Source of the DNA: Nitzschia sp. pyKryTriq1
Lineage: Eukaryota; Bacillariophyta; Bacillariophyceae; Bacillariales; Bacillariaceae
Direction: 5' to 3'
NCBI GenBank assembly: GCA_956465555.1
Contig: OY101127.1
Span: 1,116,001 to 1,180,000, forward strand
Length of the DNA: 64,000 bases
The notes below the pieces were generated by a model. That model was not told the origin of the DNA. It saw only the letters and a program-made list of their open reading frames with translations, and did not search any database. Of the stretch, positions 1 through 10,350 are shown piece by piece; within the stretch, counting starts at the first letter, position 1; every line of letters starts with the position of its first letter. The translations under genes were made by a program, and so were the position numbers.

Positions 1-51
1 AGTAGTAGTGGTGTCGTTTGTCCCCACGCAATTGAAGATGATGTTCAAACT

Positions 52-1276
52 ATGAGTACGTACAGTAATGATGATGCTGATGCTAATAGTACGGAGGCCT
101 CTGTTTCCAGCAGCACATCGTCCGCTTCTTGCACGGGCATCGTGGACTTTCGAAAGGACGGCGTTCCTTTCCCACTCAAGCTACACAGGCTACTTGATAC
201 AGCTGAGATGATGGGCTTTGATGATATCATCGCCTGGATGCCCGATGGGCTGTCCTTTCGAATTTTCGACAAGCTCCAGCTTGAAGAAAAGGTCATGCCA
301 CATTATTTCAGCAGCAGTAAGTTTTCATGACGACTTGTCTCATATTTCGTCGTTGCGCTCACTGCTATCTCGAGCATCGCCTTTGTCTAACAAGTATTCT
401 TTTACCACTCCTCTAGCCAAATTCAAAAGCTTCCAAAGGACTTTGAACTTGTGGAGCTTTGAGACCTCAAAGAAGGCAGCCGAACAGCATGAGCATGGAT
501 GCCGCTATCATCCATTGTTTGTTCGAGGCCGACCTGAACTTTGCTACCAGATGAAGCGCGTCAGAGTGAAACGGAACAATACTACTAGCAAGCTGGGAGA
601 AGAACAAAAGGCGGTCCTCAGCGCCACTGGACATGGTGAGAAGGGGCGGCCTCGGATCATCATCCCCAGCAGCCAGCAGCCCCCTCCGGCACCGCAAGAA
701 AATATCGACGAGCTACACAGCACCGAGGACGACGCTCCAAGAACCACATTCACCCAGCAGCTTTTGCTATCTGCGCTCCTGGAGTCCTCAAGGCCGCAAC
801 CATACATCCAAGCAGGCTGCGAGGACTATGCTCTCTCGTCCGCGGCCGCTTCCTTTTCTCGACGAATCCCTCCTCTCAAAGACGACCAGCATATGCTGCA
901 AGCAAAAAGAACTTGTGAGCTTATTCTTGGCTTGGGCAGTACTCCATCGTTCAAGGCGGCAAGGTCTTGTTTCCGACCAAGCCCTGGAATGGGAGGCAAC
1001 CTCTCCGATCTGAATGGTCCAGTTCTTGCCCATCTACTTGGCTCATCGTCGTCCCTTCTCGAGTCCACTCTTCCTCGTGCTCCCGCATCCAACTCACTTG
1101 TTGGTTTGGCACCAGCAGCCAGCCATTTCTGTCCAATGCCCCCCGTTCTGGTACCCCCGCTCGACATGGCAAACGTTCGACGCCTTGCTGCGAGTATGCT
1201 GCTGGCGGCCATCGCGCTCGCCGACTCGTCCAAACGAGGGCAAGAAGAACGTGTGGTCAAGGGGGAGCGCTGCTGA
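52..1276 (+). CDS. Heat shock factor (HSF) family DNA-binding protein
   Basis: This is a nuclear transcription factor of the HSF type, a family greatly expanded in diatoms. Two exons join at 316/417 across a 100-bp GTAAGT...TAG intron, giving 374 residues. The winged-helix DNA-binding domain starts near residue 38 (VPFPLKLHRLLD), continues through DIIAWMPDGLSFRIFD and MPHYFSSTKFKSFQRTLNLW (the recognition-helix region) and closes with CRYHPLFVRGRPELC. The intron splits the Thr codon of SSTKFKSF, and the fused reading restores the conserved motif exactly. The start is the first ATG that stays open; two ATGs at 38 and 41 hit a stop after a few codons. The N-terminus is Ser/Thr/Asp-rich and the C-terminal half is low complexity, with no clear heptad-repeat trimerisation domain seen. 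Known of the family: binding to inverted nGAAn repeats. The target genes cannot be told from sequence. Confidence 0.92.
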
Positions 1277-2786
1277 TTCTTGCTCCAATTCATGAACCTT
1301 CTTGATGCCCATCATGTTGCGTATGCACCACTCTACGATTAAAAAGAACACTATGTATTTGAAAATATATCCTTTTTACAACCCCAATATGTTGCTATCA
1401 TTTTCTTCTGTTTCGATTGGTATGGAATAGTCTCTACTACTCTATTGTAGTAGCGGAACAACAGGAGGGAAGGCCAGACGGAACCCGCTGGACGAAAGCA
1501 TGCGTGAGTGAGAGAGGAGCAGCTATGGGTGCCGACGCCGTGGTGCTGCGGGTAATTTTCAAACCCCATTTCTACTTCCACCTGGCATACGAATCGACCA
1601 ATAATATCAATGCAGTCAATAACCGATAATATTTGGTAGCTTGTGTGTCCCCACTACGTACCGTAGTTAGAGGCAGTCACTCGTGACTCTTGACTCTAGA
1701 TATCCCGTCTTGTAGAGCTGCTTCACGGGAAGTTGGCGACAAAGTCACATAGTAGTAACTACAAACTCTACCTACTAGAGCGGTTATACTCTAAAGGTAT
1801 TATAATACATACATCTAGGGGCCTGGCGCCCCACCGTCTTGTTTTTCACTGCCGTTAGAATCGCTTTATTGATAGAACCGGTCAACATTAATTAATGTGC
1901 GCGACTAAACCCTTTCAAAAACTCCCGCGCTTTATTGTCCCGCAAGTTTGCCAAATTCAAATATTCCACGCGAACCTCTACCAATACCGCGCATTCCTCT
2001 CGGTATAGCGCAGAAATAATGGTGTTTGCAGTTTTTGATATTTGCTTTGGAGTTGGTGAATTTGTGTTTGCAGCATTTTGGCGTCTTGCACTCCACGAAT
2101 CTTTGCTTATTACAGTATTGCATCGTACAATATCACTCATTGGATCGCCAACGATGATTTTTTTAATTGATGTCTATAATACACGCGCTGATCTTATACT
2201 TCAACCCTCTCTTACAGCTGTAGATTGTGCAGGTAGTCCAGAGCTCAATACCGTCCTTACATCAATTTGTTTTTTCTACAGCACATTAAATTCTCTCGAC
2301 TTCGTTTTATGATTGTTACACTGCCGCCATCTCTACCTCATCCAGATCCCAAAGTTCACTATAGTCGACTGGCTCATTCTCCTCCGCATCGTCCCTTCTT
2401 CTTTCCACATTCCTCTGTCGATAAACCACGCGATATGATTAAAATTACTTCAAGTATGTATACTTCTGAATGTTCCGATAAAAGTTGCAGACGTGTGCGG
2501 TGCATCCCAACTCGCGGACAAAGGACAGACACACATCGACTCAAACGACCAAATCGATCGCCATGGAAGAATTATCAGTCGTGGATATTGTTCCCATGTT
2601 CCTTTTTTGTGTTGAACTCAAAGATTCCAAAATAATTTGTCATCATTCATTCGTTGCTTACTGCATGCATTCCCGCATGACGGGTTAGGGACGATGGTGC
2701 GGTGATGATTCTTCTTCATCATCATCATCATAACTCGCCGTACTACAGTGAACGACCGTTAAAGGAAGAATCTTTATTTTCGTATC
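1277..2786. other. Noncoding stretch of 1.5 kb
   Basis: No supportable gene. It holds the 3' end of the HSF unit, a short minus-strand open frame at 1892-2140 that looks like a relic (listed separately), and a plus-strand frame at 1935-2312 antisense to it. A (TCA)n run near 2713-2731 lies upstream of the next gene. Confidence 0.6.
1892..2161 (-). pseudogene. Possible coding relic, family not recognised
   Basis: The minus strand is open for about 90 codons before an in-frame stop upstream. The peptide is not low complexity. It contains KIIVGDPMSDIVRC and, at its end, VEVRVEYLNLANLRDNKA, with a helical, charged composition unlike random frames nearby. It lacks a convincing start, neighbouring exons and a family I can name. 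A fragment of an old transposable-element ORF is one option; chance is another. Confidence 0.2.
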
Positions 2787-3374
2787 ATGTTGTGTCTCCG
2801 ATCATCATTTCTGGGTTTCCTTCTTTCCTTGTGGATGGCTGAAAATGCGACAGGGTTTTCTCTAGCGAGACTCATTCAGCATCAGCGAGGGGTCGTCCCT
2901 TCCGCTGCCACCATCGGTAGATCCCATGACATGAGTCGCACACAACTAAAGATTGGTGCTATTGATGTCATTTCCACTCAGAATGTCGCTCTGGAACCTA
3001 CCACTTTGCCGTTTCCGGCCGGGCTGGCGGATTATTTGGTGGGCAGCAACGACCCGTTGTTGATCATGGGAGGTGCCGCTGTCGTCGTGCTCGCCTTGGG
3101 CGCGGCTGCCCTCACCTCCTCGCCTTCCAGAAAGGAAACATCAGTGAAAGTGGTTGAAAAGGCAGAGCCCGAACCAGAGCCTATTGATGTGTCAATCCCC
3201 TATGATGCGGCGGTTATTCTAGCTTTCAAGGAATGGCAGAACGCTGAACCCAACCTCAAAAGCGAAGTTTTCGCTCAGTTCAAGAAGTTGTATCTTGAAA
3301 AGACAATAGCCGAAGTGACCATGAAGGAGAAATCTCGCAGGTTCGAAGCATTTATTTCCTCCTCCTCCTCCTAA
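2787..3374 (+). CDS. Small plastid-targeted single-pass membrane protein, unknown function
   Basis: This is a 195-residue single-exon protein. Residues 1-23 form a hydrophobic signal peptide (LRSSFLGFLLSLWMAENATG) followed at once by FSLARL. A Phe at the predicted cleavage site is the known diatom signature for import into the complex plastid. A second hydrophobic segment lies near residues 91-108 (LLIMGGAAVVVLALGAAALT). After it come an acidic/proline EPEPEP linker and an amphipathic, Lys/Glu-rich C-terminal helix (residues about 140-190), ending in six serines. I do not recognise the family. Topology suggests a thylakoid or envelope protein with a soluble helical tail. The ATG is the first one after upstream stops. 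Confidence 0.7.
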   Translation: MLCLRSSFLGFLLSLWMAENATGFSLARLIQHQRGVVPSAATIGRSHDMSRTQLKIGAIDVISTQNVALEPTTLPFPAGLADYLVGSNDPLLIMGGAAVVVLALGAAALTSSPSRKETSVKVVEKAEPEPEPIDVSIPYDAAVILAFKEWQNAEPNLKSEVFAQFKKLYLEKTIAEVTMKEKSRRFEAFISSSSS

Positions 3375-3743
3375 AAGTCGCTGCTCATGGGGACGGCCCA
3401 GCGTACTTTCTTTTCTTCTCCTCGTTTTTTTCGCAGTGGTAGTTTTGTCACACACAGAGGGCTTTGTTTGAGCCGGCAGAAGCCACTTTGATACCACACA
3501 TTATTACTGCTATCGTTTACTGATCTCCAGCTTCCGCCGGCCACGTGACTTTTTCTCGTTTGAGACACTGACTGCCAATCCAATAATCGAAAAAAGTCAA
3601 CAACTATCTAGCTTTTCCTTATTCACATTATTATGCCTTGATGTAATAGCCGTCCGCGAGCAGGGGGGAAAAGTACGAGGGAGCTAACTACTGCTTGGCT
3701 CTAGAGCAGAATATTGTACTTGCTCTTTGTGTAACTATTTCTT
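3375..3743. other. Convergent intergenic region
   Basis: Short spacer between the 3' ends of two converging genes. No gene, repeat or stable hairpin stands out. Confidence 0.6.
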
Positions 3744-5207
3744 TTAGATTACTACTGCCAGAGCAGACATGGCTAGAAACCCAACGACAAAGCAGCCCAA
3801 TTTCAGCGCTTCGATTCGTTGCGGACTGCCCGCCTTTTTCTTTCCATTTTCATCCACAATTTCATGCCGGCATACCAGTAGTTCTTTTGCTCCAATTTCA
3901 ACAATGGCAATATAAAGAAAGGTCCCCGCCACAATGGCTTGTACAATAGCAATGGTCGTGTCGCCACGTGGACCCGAGATCTTGTTGATCCAGACATCTA
4001 TTAATAATTGTCCGAGGATAATTCCTAGAGGCGTCGCACATGCAAACGAAATCCCCAATACCAAAAAAGGAACACGGTCCAGTTGGGCAGTGACGAGGGA
4101 GCTGCCGAGAGCAAACCCTTCAAACGATTTATGGGCCAAAATAGCCACGGCGGTTCCCGTAATACTCTCGGGCTGGGTTTCAATGCCAATCGAGATTCCA
4201 GCCAAGATGGAATGTATAGAAAGGGCCACCATGAGAATGCCACTTGCTAAGATGGAACCATGCAAGTGTAAATCGATGTGATCATCATGGTGATGATGTT
4301 CTGTCAGCACGAAAGGATCTTCGCTGTGACTTTTGTTCGATTGCAAGAAGCTTCCGAATTGAGACGGCCGTCGCGATTGGTGGCTGTGAGTAGAATGTGT
4401 CTGGAGACCTTGATGGTGGCTGCTATTCCCTAATGGAGCCAAATTAGAGACGATTGTGGAACAAGAAATGTTCATGCGAGCACACGATCCATCATGGGCC
4501 ACAATGGCTGCTGTGCTAGAGTACTCGTAGACGGCGGAGTGGCGGAGAAAAGGCTGAAGCTCGGTCGGATTCGGCCGTTCCTCGTCCTTGTCTAGTTGAT
4601 CGGCTTGCTTGGACATGGTTGATAGACTAAAGCTGTGATCATTGGGATTGTCTTCATCATTGTCGCCGCCACCATCGTCGTCAGATGAGTGAGAATTGGA
4701 GTGTCCATGATGATGACTGTGTTGATGAGAATGAGAATGGGAATGATGGGGCTGCTTCTGCGCCCCCGTGCCCCCGCCCCCGCCCCCGCCATGCATCATT
4801 CCGTGTAGATTCAAAGGATTTTTTGGGTCGATATCATGCCCATGCTCCCCCAGCGCGAGATGAAGCGACTCTTCGACGACCATAAACAGCAAAAAGGTAA
4901 AGCCAGCTATGAACATAGCCCAGGGAAAGTGGTCTGGTTGGTTCAGGATTTGGGCACTATCCGCAAGTTGGTGCACCAGGCCTGCGGCTAACAGAACGCC
5001 ACTCGCCATCATGTTCCCCAAAGAAAATATCGCTGGTGTTCCTGCCAAGTGACGCGGAGCAAAGACGGAAAGAAACCCCATCGCTAGAATACAGCAGGTC
5101 AAAATGAATTTGAGAGTTCCAATGGACGACTGGTGGGCATCACCCCGCTGCGATTCGAGCAGGCTCCGCAGAGTGGAACTACTGCTAATGTTGTCCCCCA
5201 AACTCAT
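3744..5207 (-). CDS. ZIP family divalent metal transporter
   Basis: This is a 487-residue single-exon membrane protein of the ZIP (ZRT/IRT-like) family, which moves Zn2+, Fe2+ or Mn2+ into the cytosol. Three N-terminal membrane spans (about residues 29-52, 61-82 and 94-115) are followed by a very long cytosolic loop. The C-terminal half carries the family core: HSILAGISIGIE in TM4 and AILAHKSFEGFALGSSLV in TM5, whose His and Glu residues line the metal site. The loop holds a Gly run, two His-rich blocks (HHSHSHSHQHSHHHGHSNSH and EHHHHDDHIDLHLH) and acidic stretches, more extended than in most ZIPs. It ends at a short hydrophobic C-terminus facing out. The metal cannot be told from sequence. 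Confidence 0.93.
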   Translation of the reverse strand: MSLGDNISSSSTLRSLLESQRGDAHQSSIGTLKFILTCCILAMGFLSVFAPRHLAGTPAIFSLGNMMASGVLLAAGLVHQLADSAQILNQPDHFPWAMFIAGFTFLLFMVVEESLHLALGEHGHDIDPKNPLNLHGMMHGGGGGGGTGAQKQPHHSHSHSHQHSHHHGHSNSHSSDDDGGGDNDEDNPNDHSFSLSTMSKQADQLDKDEERPNPTELQPFLRHSAVYEYSSTAAIVAHDGSCARMNISCSTIVSNLAPLGNSSHHQGLQTHSTHSHQSRRPSQFGSFLQSNKSHSEDPFVLTEHHHHDDHIDLHLHGSILASGILMVALSIHSILAGISIGIETQPESITGTAVAILAHKSFEGFALGSSLVTAQLDRVPFLVLGISFACATPLGIILGQLLIDVWINKISGPRGDTTIAIVQAIVAGTFLYIAIVEIGAKELLVCRHEIVDENGKKKAGSPQRIEALKLGCFVVGFLAMSALAVVI

Positions 5208-5814
5208 CTATTTTACAAGCCGCTTGGTTAGAATCGAGTGGGAAGGACTTGCTTTTCTGTGACCTACAAGTTAATATGCTTTAATACTCAATACACCTCA
5301 TTGTGTGCGTCTCGTTCCTCCCATATATGTGTCCCATCATATCGGTAGAGTGTATTTTACGCACATTTTAGATCGGTGCATTCTCTCGCGCATTGTTGCG
5401 TGCCTCGCGTATTATTTTAGCTCTGCTATAGACACAGCGGCAGCTGCCAGCGCTCCGCGCCTCATCTACTAGCGGGAATCATCAACTATTCATTAGTCGA
5501 ATGAGTCGGCCAGTTGTTTTGGTCGTATTATTCGTGCGTAATTACTATGATTACGAGAAATTCAGAGCCGAAGAGCCACATCGAATCCACCGCAAACAGC
5601 GATGATGATTCATCGATTCTAAAGAGGTAGAAAGTAATGTTGCTAAGCTATTGAGATACACTATTATTATTCGTGATCAGTGCTTTGTGGGGGTTAAAAG
5701 ATTCTTGTTCGAGCATTTGATGAGGACAACGGTGCTGTGCTTGTCGTTCTTCTTGCTTGTTCTTGTTCTTCTTGGTGTTCTTGGTTCCTCTGTATACGAG
5801 TATGCCGTTCTTTG
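5208..5814. other. Noncoding region upstream of the ZIP gene
   Basis: Probable promoter of the minus-strand ZIP gene, together with the 3' region of the next minus-strand ORF. The stretch 5720-5790 is T-rich (TTCTTGTTCTTG-like words). No TATA box or known motif can be supported. Confidence 0.45.
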
Positions 5815-6288
5815 CTAGAACTCGTCGTCGTCGAAGATAGCCATATCGTTTGAGTCGACCAGCGCTAAAGCCTGATCAATGATATCTAACATCCTCTCCC
5901 TCTCGAAATGTTTTTTCTCCTCGTCGCTCTCGTGCCGTTGCACCACACCAGCAGAGCTGAAGAAACAAGTAGTAATATTGTGGTGATCTTCTTCAGGACG
6001 AGGATGATGATGACGATAATCAAAATCATCAGAACGCATCGTCGTGCTGTTGGTGGGGTGGCGCAGTTCTTGTGCCGAAAAACGAGCCGATGAAGGCAGT
6101 AATCCGGTGAGGCGAGGATTTGAAACACCAGAGGGATCTGTAGCAGCAGGAAAAATCATGTCGGTTGTTGTTCGTGGAACTCTTCCCTGCTGGTGCCGCT
6201 GCTGCCGGCGGGTGATGCTGCTGCCGGGACGCCCTCCGTTGCAGCAGTCTTGATGATCTTGTTGCTGGACTGTCGGTGATGGACTCAT
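5815..6288 (-). CDS. Hypothetical 157-residue protein, acidic C-terminus
   Basis: A single open frame from a good ATG to a stop, with no family recognised. The N-terminal half is Gln/Arg-rich (RRQQRHQQGRV), the centre is His-rich (DYRHHHPRPEEDHHN), and the last 40 residues form an acidic, probably helical segment (FERERMLDIIDQALALVD) ending in DDDEF. That tail resembles an interaction or activation motif more than random translation, which is why I list it. Expression evidence would be needed to be sure. Confidence 0.42.
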   Translation of the reverse strand: MSPSPTVQQQDHQDCCNGGRPGSSITRRQQRHQQGRVPRTTTDMIFPAATDPSGVSNPRLTGLLPSSARFSAQELRHPTNSTTMRSDDFDYRHHHPRPEEDHHNITTCFFSSAGVVQRHESDEEKKHFERERMLDIIDQALALVDSNDMAIFDDDEF

Positions 6289-6424
6289 GATGGTGTGATT
6301 CTTGTTTTTTCTCTCTTCTTCTATCTTTCTTTGTCAAGAGCAAAATAATGACACCAGAGCGACGAGGTATCATCATCAGCTGGAAAATTGAATTTCGACG
6401 AACCGCGGGGAACAAAACAACAAT

Positions 6425-6464
6425 CCGACTATCTAGTACCGTAGCCGACTATCTAGTACCGTAG
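6425..6464. repeat. 20-bp perfect tandem repeat, two copies
   Basis: The unit CCGACTATCTAGTACCGTAG occurs twice head to tail (6425-6444 and 6445-6464). No gene covers it. Confidence 0.9.
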
Positions 6465-7069
6465 TACAGTAGTATGTCGACCGGTACCGATACATAATAT
6501 ACCCGCGCTAATAATAATAATTGGAGAATCGCCGACATTCATCAAGGAAGTCCAATCTACGGTACGCAACGTTCGTCATGGAAAAAAGAACGACGAAGAC
6601 GACGACGGGAATTAGAATGTCAAACCAAGAATGAGTGGTTTGCCGGCGCGCGCGAACCTTTCGCGATTTCTCTCTGCACATGCATACCGGTACTTGTACT
6701 TGTACTTGTACGTGTTCTGTAGGCCCGGCCCTTCTGAAGAACGCAAGGATCGGAGGAAGGCCCATACCGGTACGAACAATATGCTCGAATGAATACTTCG
6801 CGGTTTCCCAGAAGAGTGAATGGGTCGCATCTCCTGAAGAGTTTTCATTTTCTTATTAATGATTGCACGACGACGGAAAAGTAAATGGGTCTCATACCTC
6901 TTGACATGACTTACAGTACCTGGTAGTGGCCTTTCTGGTACCTGGTACTTTGCCCAGCATGTTCTCTTTCTTTGCGAAGTCGGTCAAAAACGAGTCTCGA
7001 CTCTCTAGTAAGTAGAGTGGTAGTAAACTTCTTTCTACTACACTCCACCGGTACTAGCTTTAGTAGAGG

Positions 7070-7470
7070 TCGGATTGAAAAAAGCTCTCTCCTGCCGGCA
7101 GCGGTACTTGTAGAGCGATCGGAATGGAAAGAATGCGAACTATGTAGATCTACAGTAATAAAAATATATAACGAACGCGTCGCCCTCTGTCACAATGATG
7201 TAATGTTCGAATGCTGCGAAAAAGTCTCGTCCAGGAAGTACATACCAGGTGGCTGCGACCACCACGTCCGTCACCATTACACACCGCCTTCGTGCATCTT
7301 GCTTCTTCTTGGTGAGAGGCCGGATGGATTGAAGAAAGCTCTGTCCTACAGTATTGTTCCGGTACCGGCAGAGGTAGTAGAACGATCGGAATGGAAAAAG
7401 TCCCCCGTCCAGGGAGTAACTGGTACCGGTAGATACATAGGTGGTGGTTGCGACCACCACGTCCGTAGGC
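7070..7470 (+). repeat. Degenerate direct duplication
   Basis: Two related segments, about 7070-7272 and 7323-7470, share in the same order a GATTGAA...AAAGCTCT block, a CGATCGGAATGGAAA block and a GGTTGCGACCACCACGTCCG-like block. The first copy has about 85 extra bases in its middle. The common blocks are roughly 80-90 percent alike by eye. Origin unknown. Confidence 0.7.
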
Positions 7471-7733
7471 AAGCGGGCAGAAGAATCATACTAGATCTTC
7501 TTTCAAGAACAAGATTTCGCTCGCACTTGCACAAGTCTCACGCGCAGGGGACTGTTGCGATGCTGATGGAGGACAGCTGGCGTCGAGAGGGATGGATTAT
7601 CGGAAGACAGAGAGAGAGAACAAATAATCATCGTTTTTCCACCTAAGAAACTTAATGAGTACTCGTACAGAACTGACGACTAGAACTTCACACGTCCACA
7701 CGGAGGCGGAAGGTATTGAGACCTCAACCTCCA

Positions 7734-8735
7734 TCAGCGCGATCGACGAAGTAAACGTCCTCGCGCGTCGTCTTCTTTTGTCTCGCGGTCGAAAGAATCA
7801 AAGTCAATGGGTCGTCGTTCAAGACCGAATCTCGCGATTTCATAGTCGACAGCATATCTGGCTTCAACTACCCTCTCCAATTCAGGGGTGTAATACTTGG
7901 CGAGACGGCTCGAGGAATCTGATTTGCTGCTGCTGGTTGCATGGTGGACGCTGCTACTCGATTGGTATATTCTCTCGGTGCCGTCTGTCCCCCATCCAAA
8001 CGCTCCGTAGTCTTCCCACGCCCCAATTTTCTTCAGCAATTTCTCAGCATCCGACTCTAGGGTTTCCATGTGGCCTACAAAATCCAGGAGTGGAAGGTAT
8101 TTCGGTTCCATCCGCTGGCTCTGCGGCCTCCAATGAGTGTCGAGGCACTGCTCCGTCAGCTCAAAGAATCCAGCAAATGTTTGCGCCTGTTCCCAGCAAT
8201 CTCGTTTCGTCTTGCAGCAAGCACCTACCACGTAGGACGAATTTGCATGAAGAGCCTTATCCAAGTAGGCTGACAAGAATCGTTCTTTGGGATCCCGGAC
8301 AACAATTGCTCGAGTCCATTCGGGCGAATTCATAATCTCGGTGGCGTATGTCCGGTTGACTTGGTTGAGATGGAGCAAGCCGTTGGTTCGCGTGTTATGA
8401 GGAAACATAGTTTTCCAGTCTTCGTATCCCATCATTCGCCGAAAGAGCTGCTTCCAGACAGTGCACGACACCTTTGGGACGTAAAAGAAAATCAGCTTGT
8501 GGCTTTCCACGACGATAGGAGCGGCTCCTAGATGGCTGCTGAAGATATAATCGTCCTCTTCCACCTCTACCCATGGATGCGGCTGTGTGATAGAATCAGG
8601 TTTCTCATCGGTTAAGGTACTAACACTCCTAGATACTTGCGAGTCCAAAGAAGCTATTTCCGCTAGCTTCCAGCACGCCGCCGCCAAAAGGATGGCGGCT
8701 GTCGTGAGCTTGTAAATCACTGGAAATCCTGCCAT
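7734..8735 (-). CDS. Carbohydrate sulfotransferase (type II Golgi membrane protein)
   Basis: A 333-residue single-exon enzyme of the Sulfotransfer_2 (HNK-1/chondroitin type) family, which transfers sulfate from PAPS to a glycan. I start it at the ATG at 8735 because it gives a classic type II signal anchor (VIYKLTTAAILLAAACW, residues 6-22) directly after the N-terminus. The longer open frame upstream adds 119 residues without family resemblance. The 5'-phosphosulfate loop is VPKVSCTVWKQLF (86-98) and the 3'-phosphate site is VVRDPKERFLSAY (145-157). Luminal NRT and NSS sequons fit secretory location. The acceptor glycan is unknown. The C-terminus has a Ser-rich insert and a basic tail. Confidence 0.85.
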   Translation of the reverse strand: MAGFPVIYKLTTAAILLAAACWKLAEIASLDSQVSRSVSTLTDEKPDSITQPHPWVEVEEDDYIFSSHLGAAPIVVESHKLIFFYVPKVSCTVWKQLFRRMMGYEDWKTMFPHNTRTNGLLHLNQVNRTYATEIMNSPEWTRAIVVRDPKERFLSAYLDKALHANSSYVVGACCKTKRDCWEQAQTFAGFFELTEQCLDTHWRPQSQRMEPKYLPLLDFVGHMETLESDAEKLLKKIGAWEDYGAFGWGTDGTERIYQSSSSVHHATSSSKSDSSSRLAKYYTPELERVVEARYAVDYEIARFGLERRPIDFDSFDRETKEDDARGRLLRRSR

Positions 8736-9780
8736 TGTTGTTCTTGCTTGTTGCTCGCACTTTTGTTGGGCGGGTGGTGGCGAGATTTTTAAAAATGGGG
8801 ATGGGTGAAATATAATTCGTGGTATAATAATAGCAGCGACGAGGTGCTTGGGGGGACTTTGCAATCGAACCTTCAAGATATTTCCTTCGTTGCACTCCGA
8901 TCTTGTCAATAACAGCATGCAACATGCTATTTTTTGGGTTTTTTTCTCCCACCGAGGAGCGACACGCACCAGATCATCTTCCTCCTTCTCGTTCCTGCGC
9001 TGCCTCCTTCGTTCTACAGTATTCGCTGTGGCAAGCGGGCGGGCGGGGGGGGGGAGCGAGAGGGGAATGGACGATTTTGGCCTTCCGTTCAATGATATAA
9101 GTATATTCGTTCATGTATATAAACCCTAATTGGAATGATATGCCTCCGCGCGCGCCGATTATGACCCATTCCGCACATTCCCGAGAAAGCGACCCCCAAA
9201 TAATACAGTACCATAGAGTACGTACTGGTGCCGGTACAGTACTTGTACTTGTAAGCAAGCATCTTCATTCCCTCGTTCGATTCTTGCAGGACTCACAATC
9301 GTGAATTGATGGCGTCAAAGATGATATGGTGTCTACTATAGTAGACGACTCTCTTTCTACTATCGTAAAGCAGCGAAAAAGTAGAGAGCTACGTTAGTAG
9401 ACTAGAGTGGGTGACAAATAACGAAATGAGAAGACAGCCGGACGACCAAGCAAACATACAGTCAGTGCAGCCGAAACAGACAAGTAGGCCTACCACCAGG
9501 AACAACCACAGGCAACCAGCAGTGCCACTCAAATCATATGCAGATCCCACGACGTGTACACGCAGTACTACTAGGAGTACGTGTAGCTAAATTAGATCCG
9601 TGGACGTGAGACGATGTTGTAGAGAGGTTCTTATCTTGGCTGTTCTATTTTACATTGTTGTGAAGTGAAATAATTATGTACATGTTCGTCGAAGGTCGTC
9701 CACAAAAAGTGGCCACCATCGCTTCGGCGCGCGACGACCACCAAAAGTAAACTGCAAAAATCGTCGATGCTCATGATCCT
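8736..9780. other. Noncoding 1 kb between sulfotransferase and first globin
   Basis: It contains the sulfotransferase 5' region, a poly-G run (9045-9055), a GTATATAAACCC stretch near 9115, and GCCGGTACAGTACTTGTACTTG near 9232. No gene seen. Confidence 0.5.
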
Positions 9781-10350
9781 TTATTTGACATTCTTTTGCG
9801 CTCGGATCATATCGTATGATAGGGCACCATATACTTCCACCCAGTCGGACTTGACATCATCGGTGAAGTCTTCTGGTCCAAGGATTTCCCTCACACTCTC
9901 GATGAGAGCCCGTCCCATACTAGGGAAGTATTCGGGCCTGACACCGTAACGAACGTGCTTTTCACCGAGCTCCATAAGGATTTCTGTCAATATTTCAATA
10001 TCAGGACCCAACATGCTCAAGGCCTTGTCAATCATTTGAATGAAATACTTGGCGTGTTTGACGAAACGAGGATTCTTGAGTACTTCTGGCGCCGATGGGT
10101 CCATATTCTTTGAGAATCCAAAGATTCTTTGAGCTTCCGGCTCGAGGGCAAAGAGTCTGTGAAGAAAAGAAATGAGAGAGGACAATATGAGACGACTGAT
10201 TCCCACCGGTCATTTGACTCCCTCCGTTTTGTTGACTTACTTTTGAAACAGCTTAGTGCCGACCTTTTCCTCGTAGTTATCCACGCGTCTGACTTTCTCC
10301 CAGCTCTCGAGAACTTGGGAAACAGTACTGTAGCTCATGTCGGCGACCAT
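9781..10350 (-). CDS. Globin 1 (neuroglobin/cytoglobin-like)
   Basis: A haem-binding globin of 161 residues from two exons (10241-10350 and 9781-10156) around an 84-bp GTAAGT...CAG intron. The intron splits the Lys codon in LFQKLFALEPEAQRIFGF. The single-domain fold is clear: Phe51 (CD1) in RIFGF, distal His71 in FVKHAKYF, proximal His104 in LGEKHVRYGV, and a closing helix with WVEVYGALSYDM. These are the residues expected for O2 or NO chemistry. No targeting peptide is seen, so it is probably cytosolic. It has a near twin 3.5 kb away (13311-13880), and a degraded cyclase-PDE gene lies between them. Confidence 0.93.

Larger units (their letters stand above)
6289..7733. other. Noncoding, repeat-rich 1.4 kb
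   Basis: No gene I can support. It holds a perfect 20-bp tandem pair, a degenerate large duplication (both listed separately), a GTACTT run near 6689-6710 and many ACCGGT-centred words. An open frame of 224 codons at 6972-7646 simply translates the duplicated DNA. Confidence 0.6.

Noticed and set aside
8736-9092. 119-residue N-terminal extension of the sulfotransferase
   Set aside because: It is basic, unconserved in character, and would bury the signal anchor that normally begins the protein.
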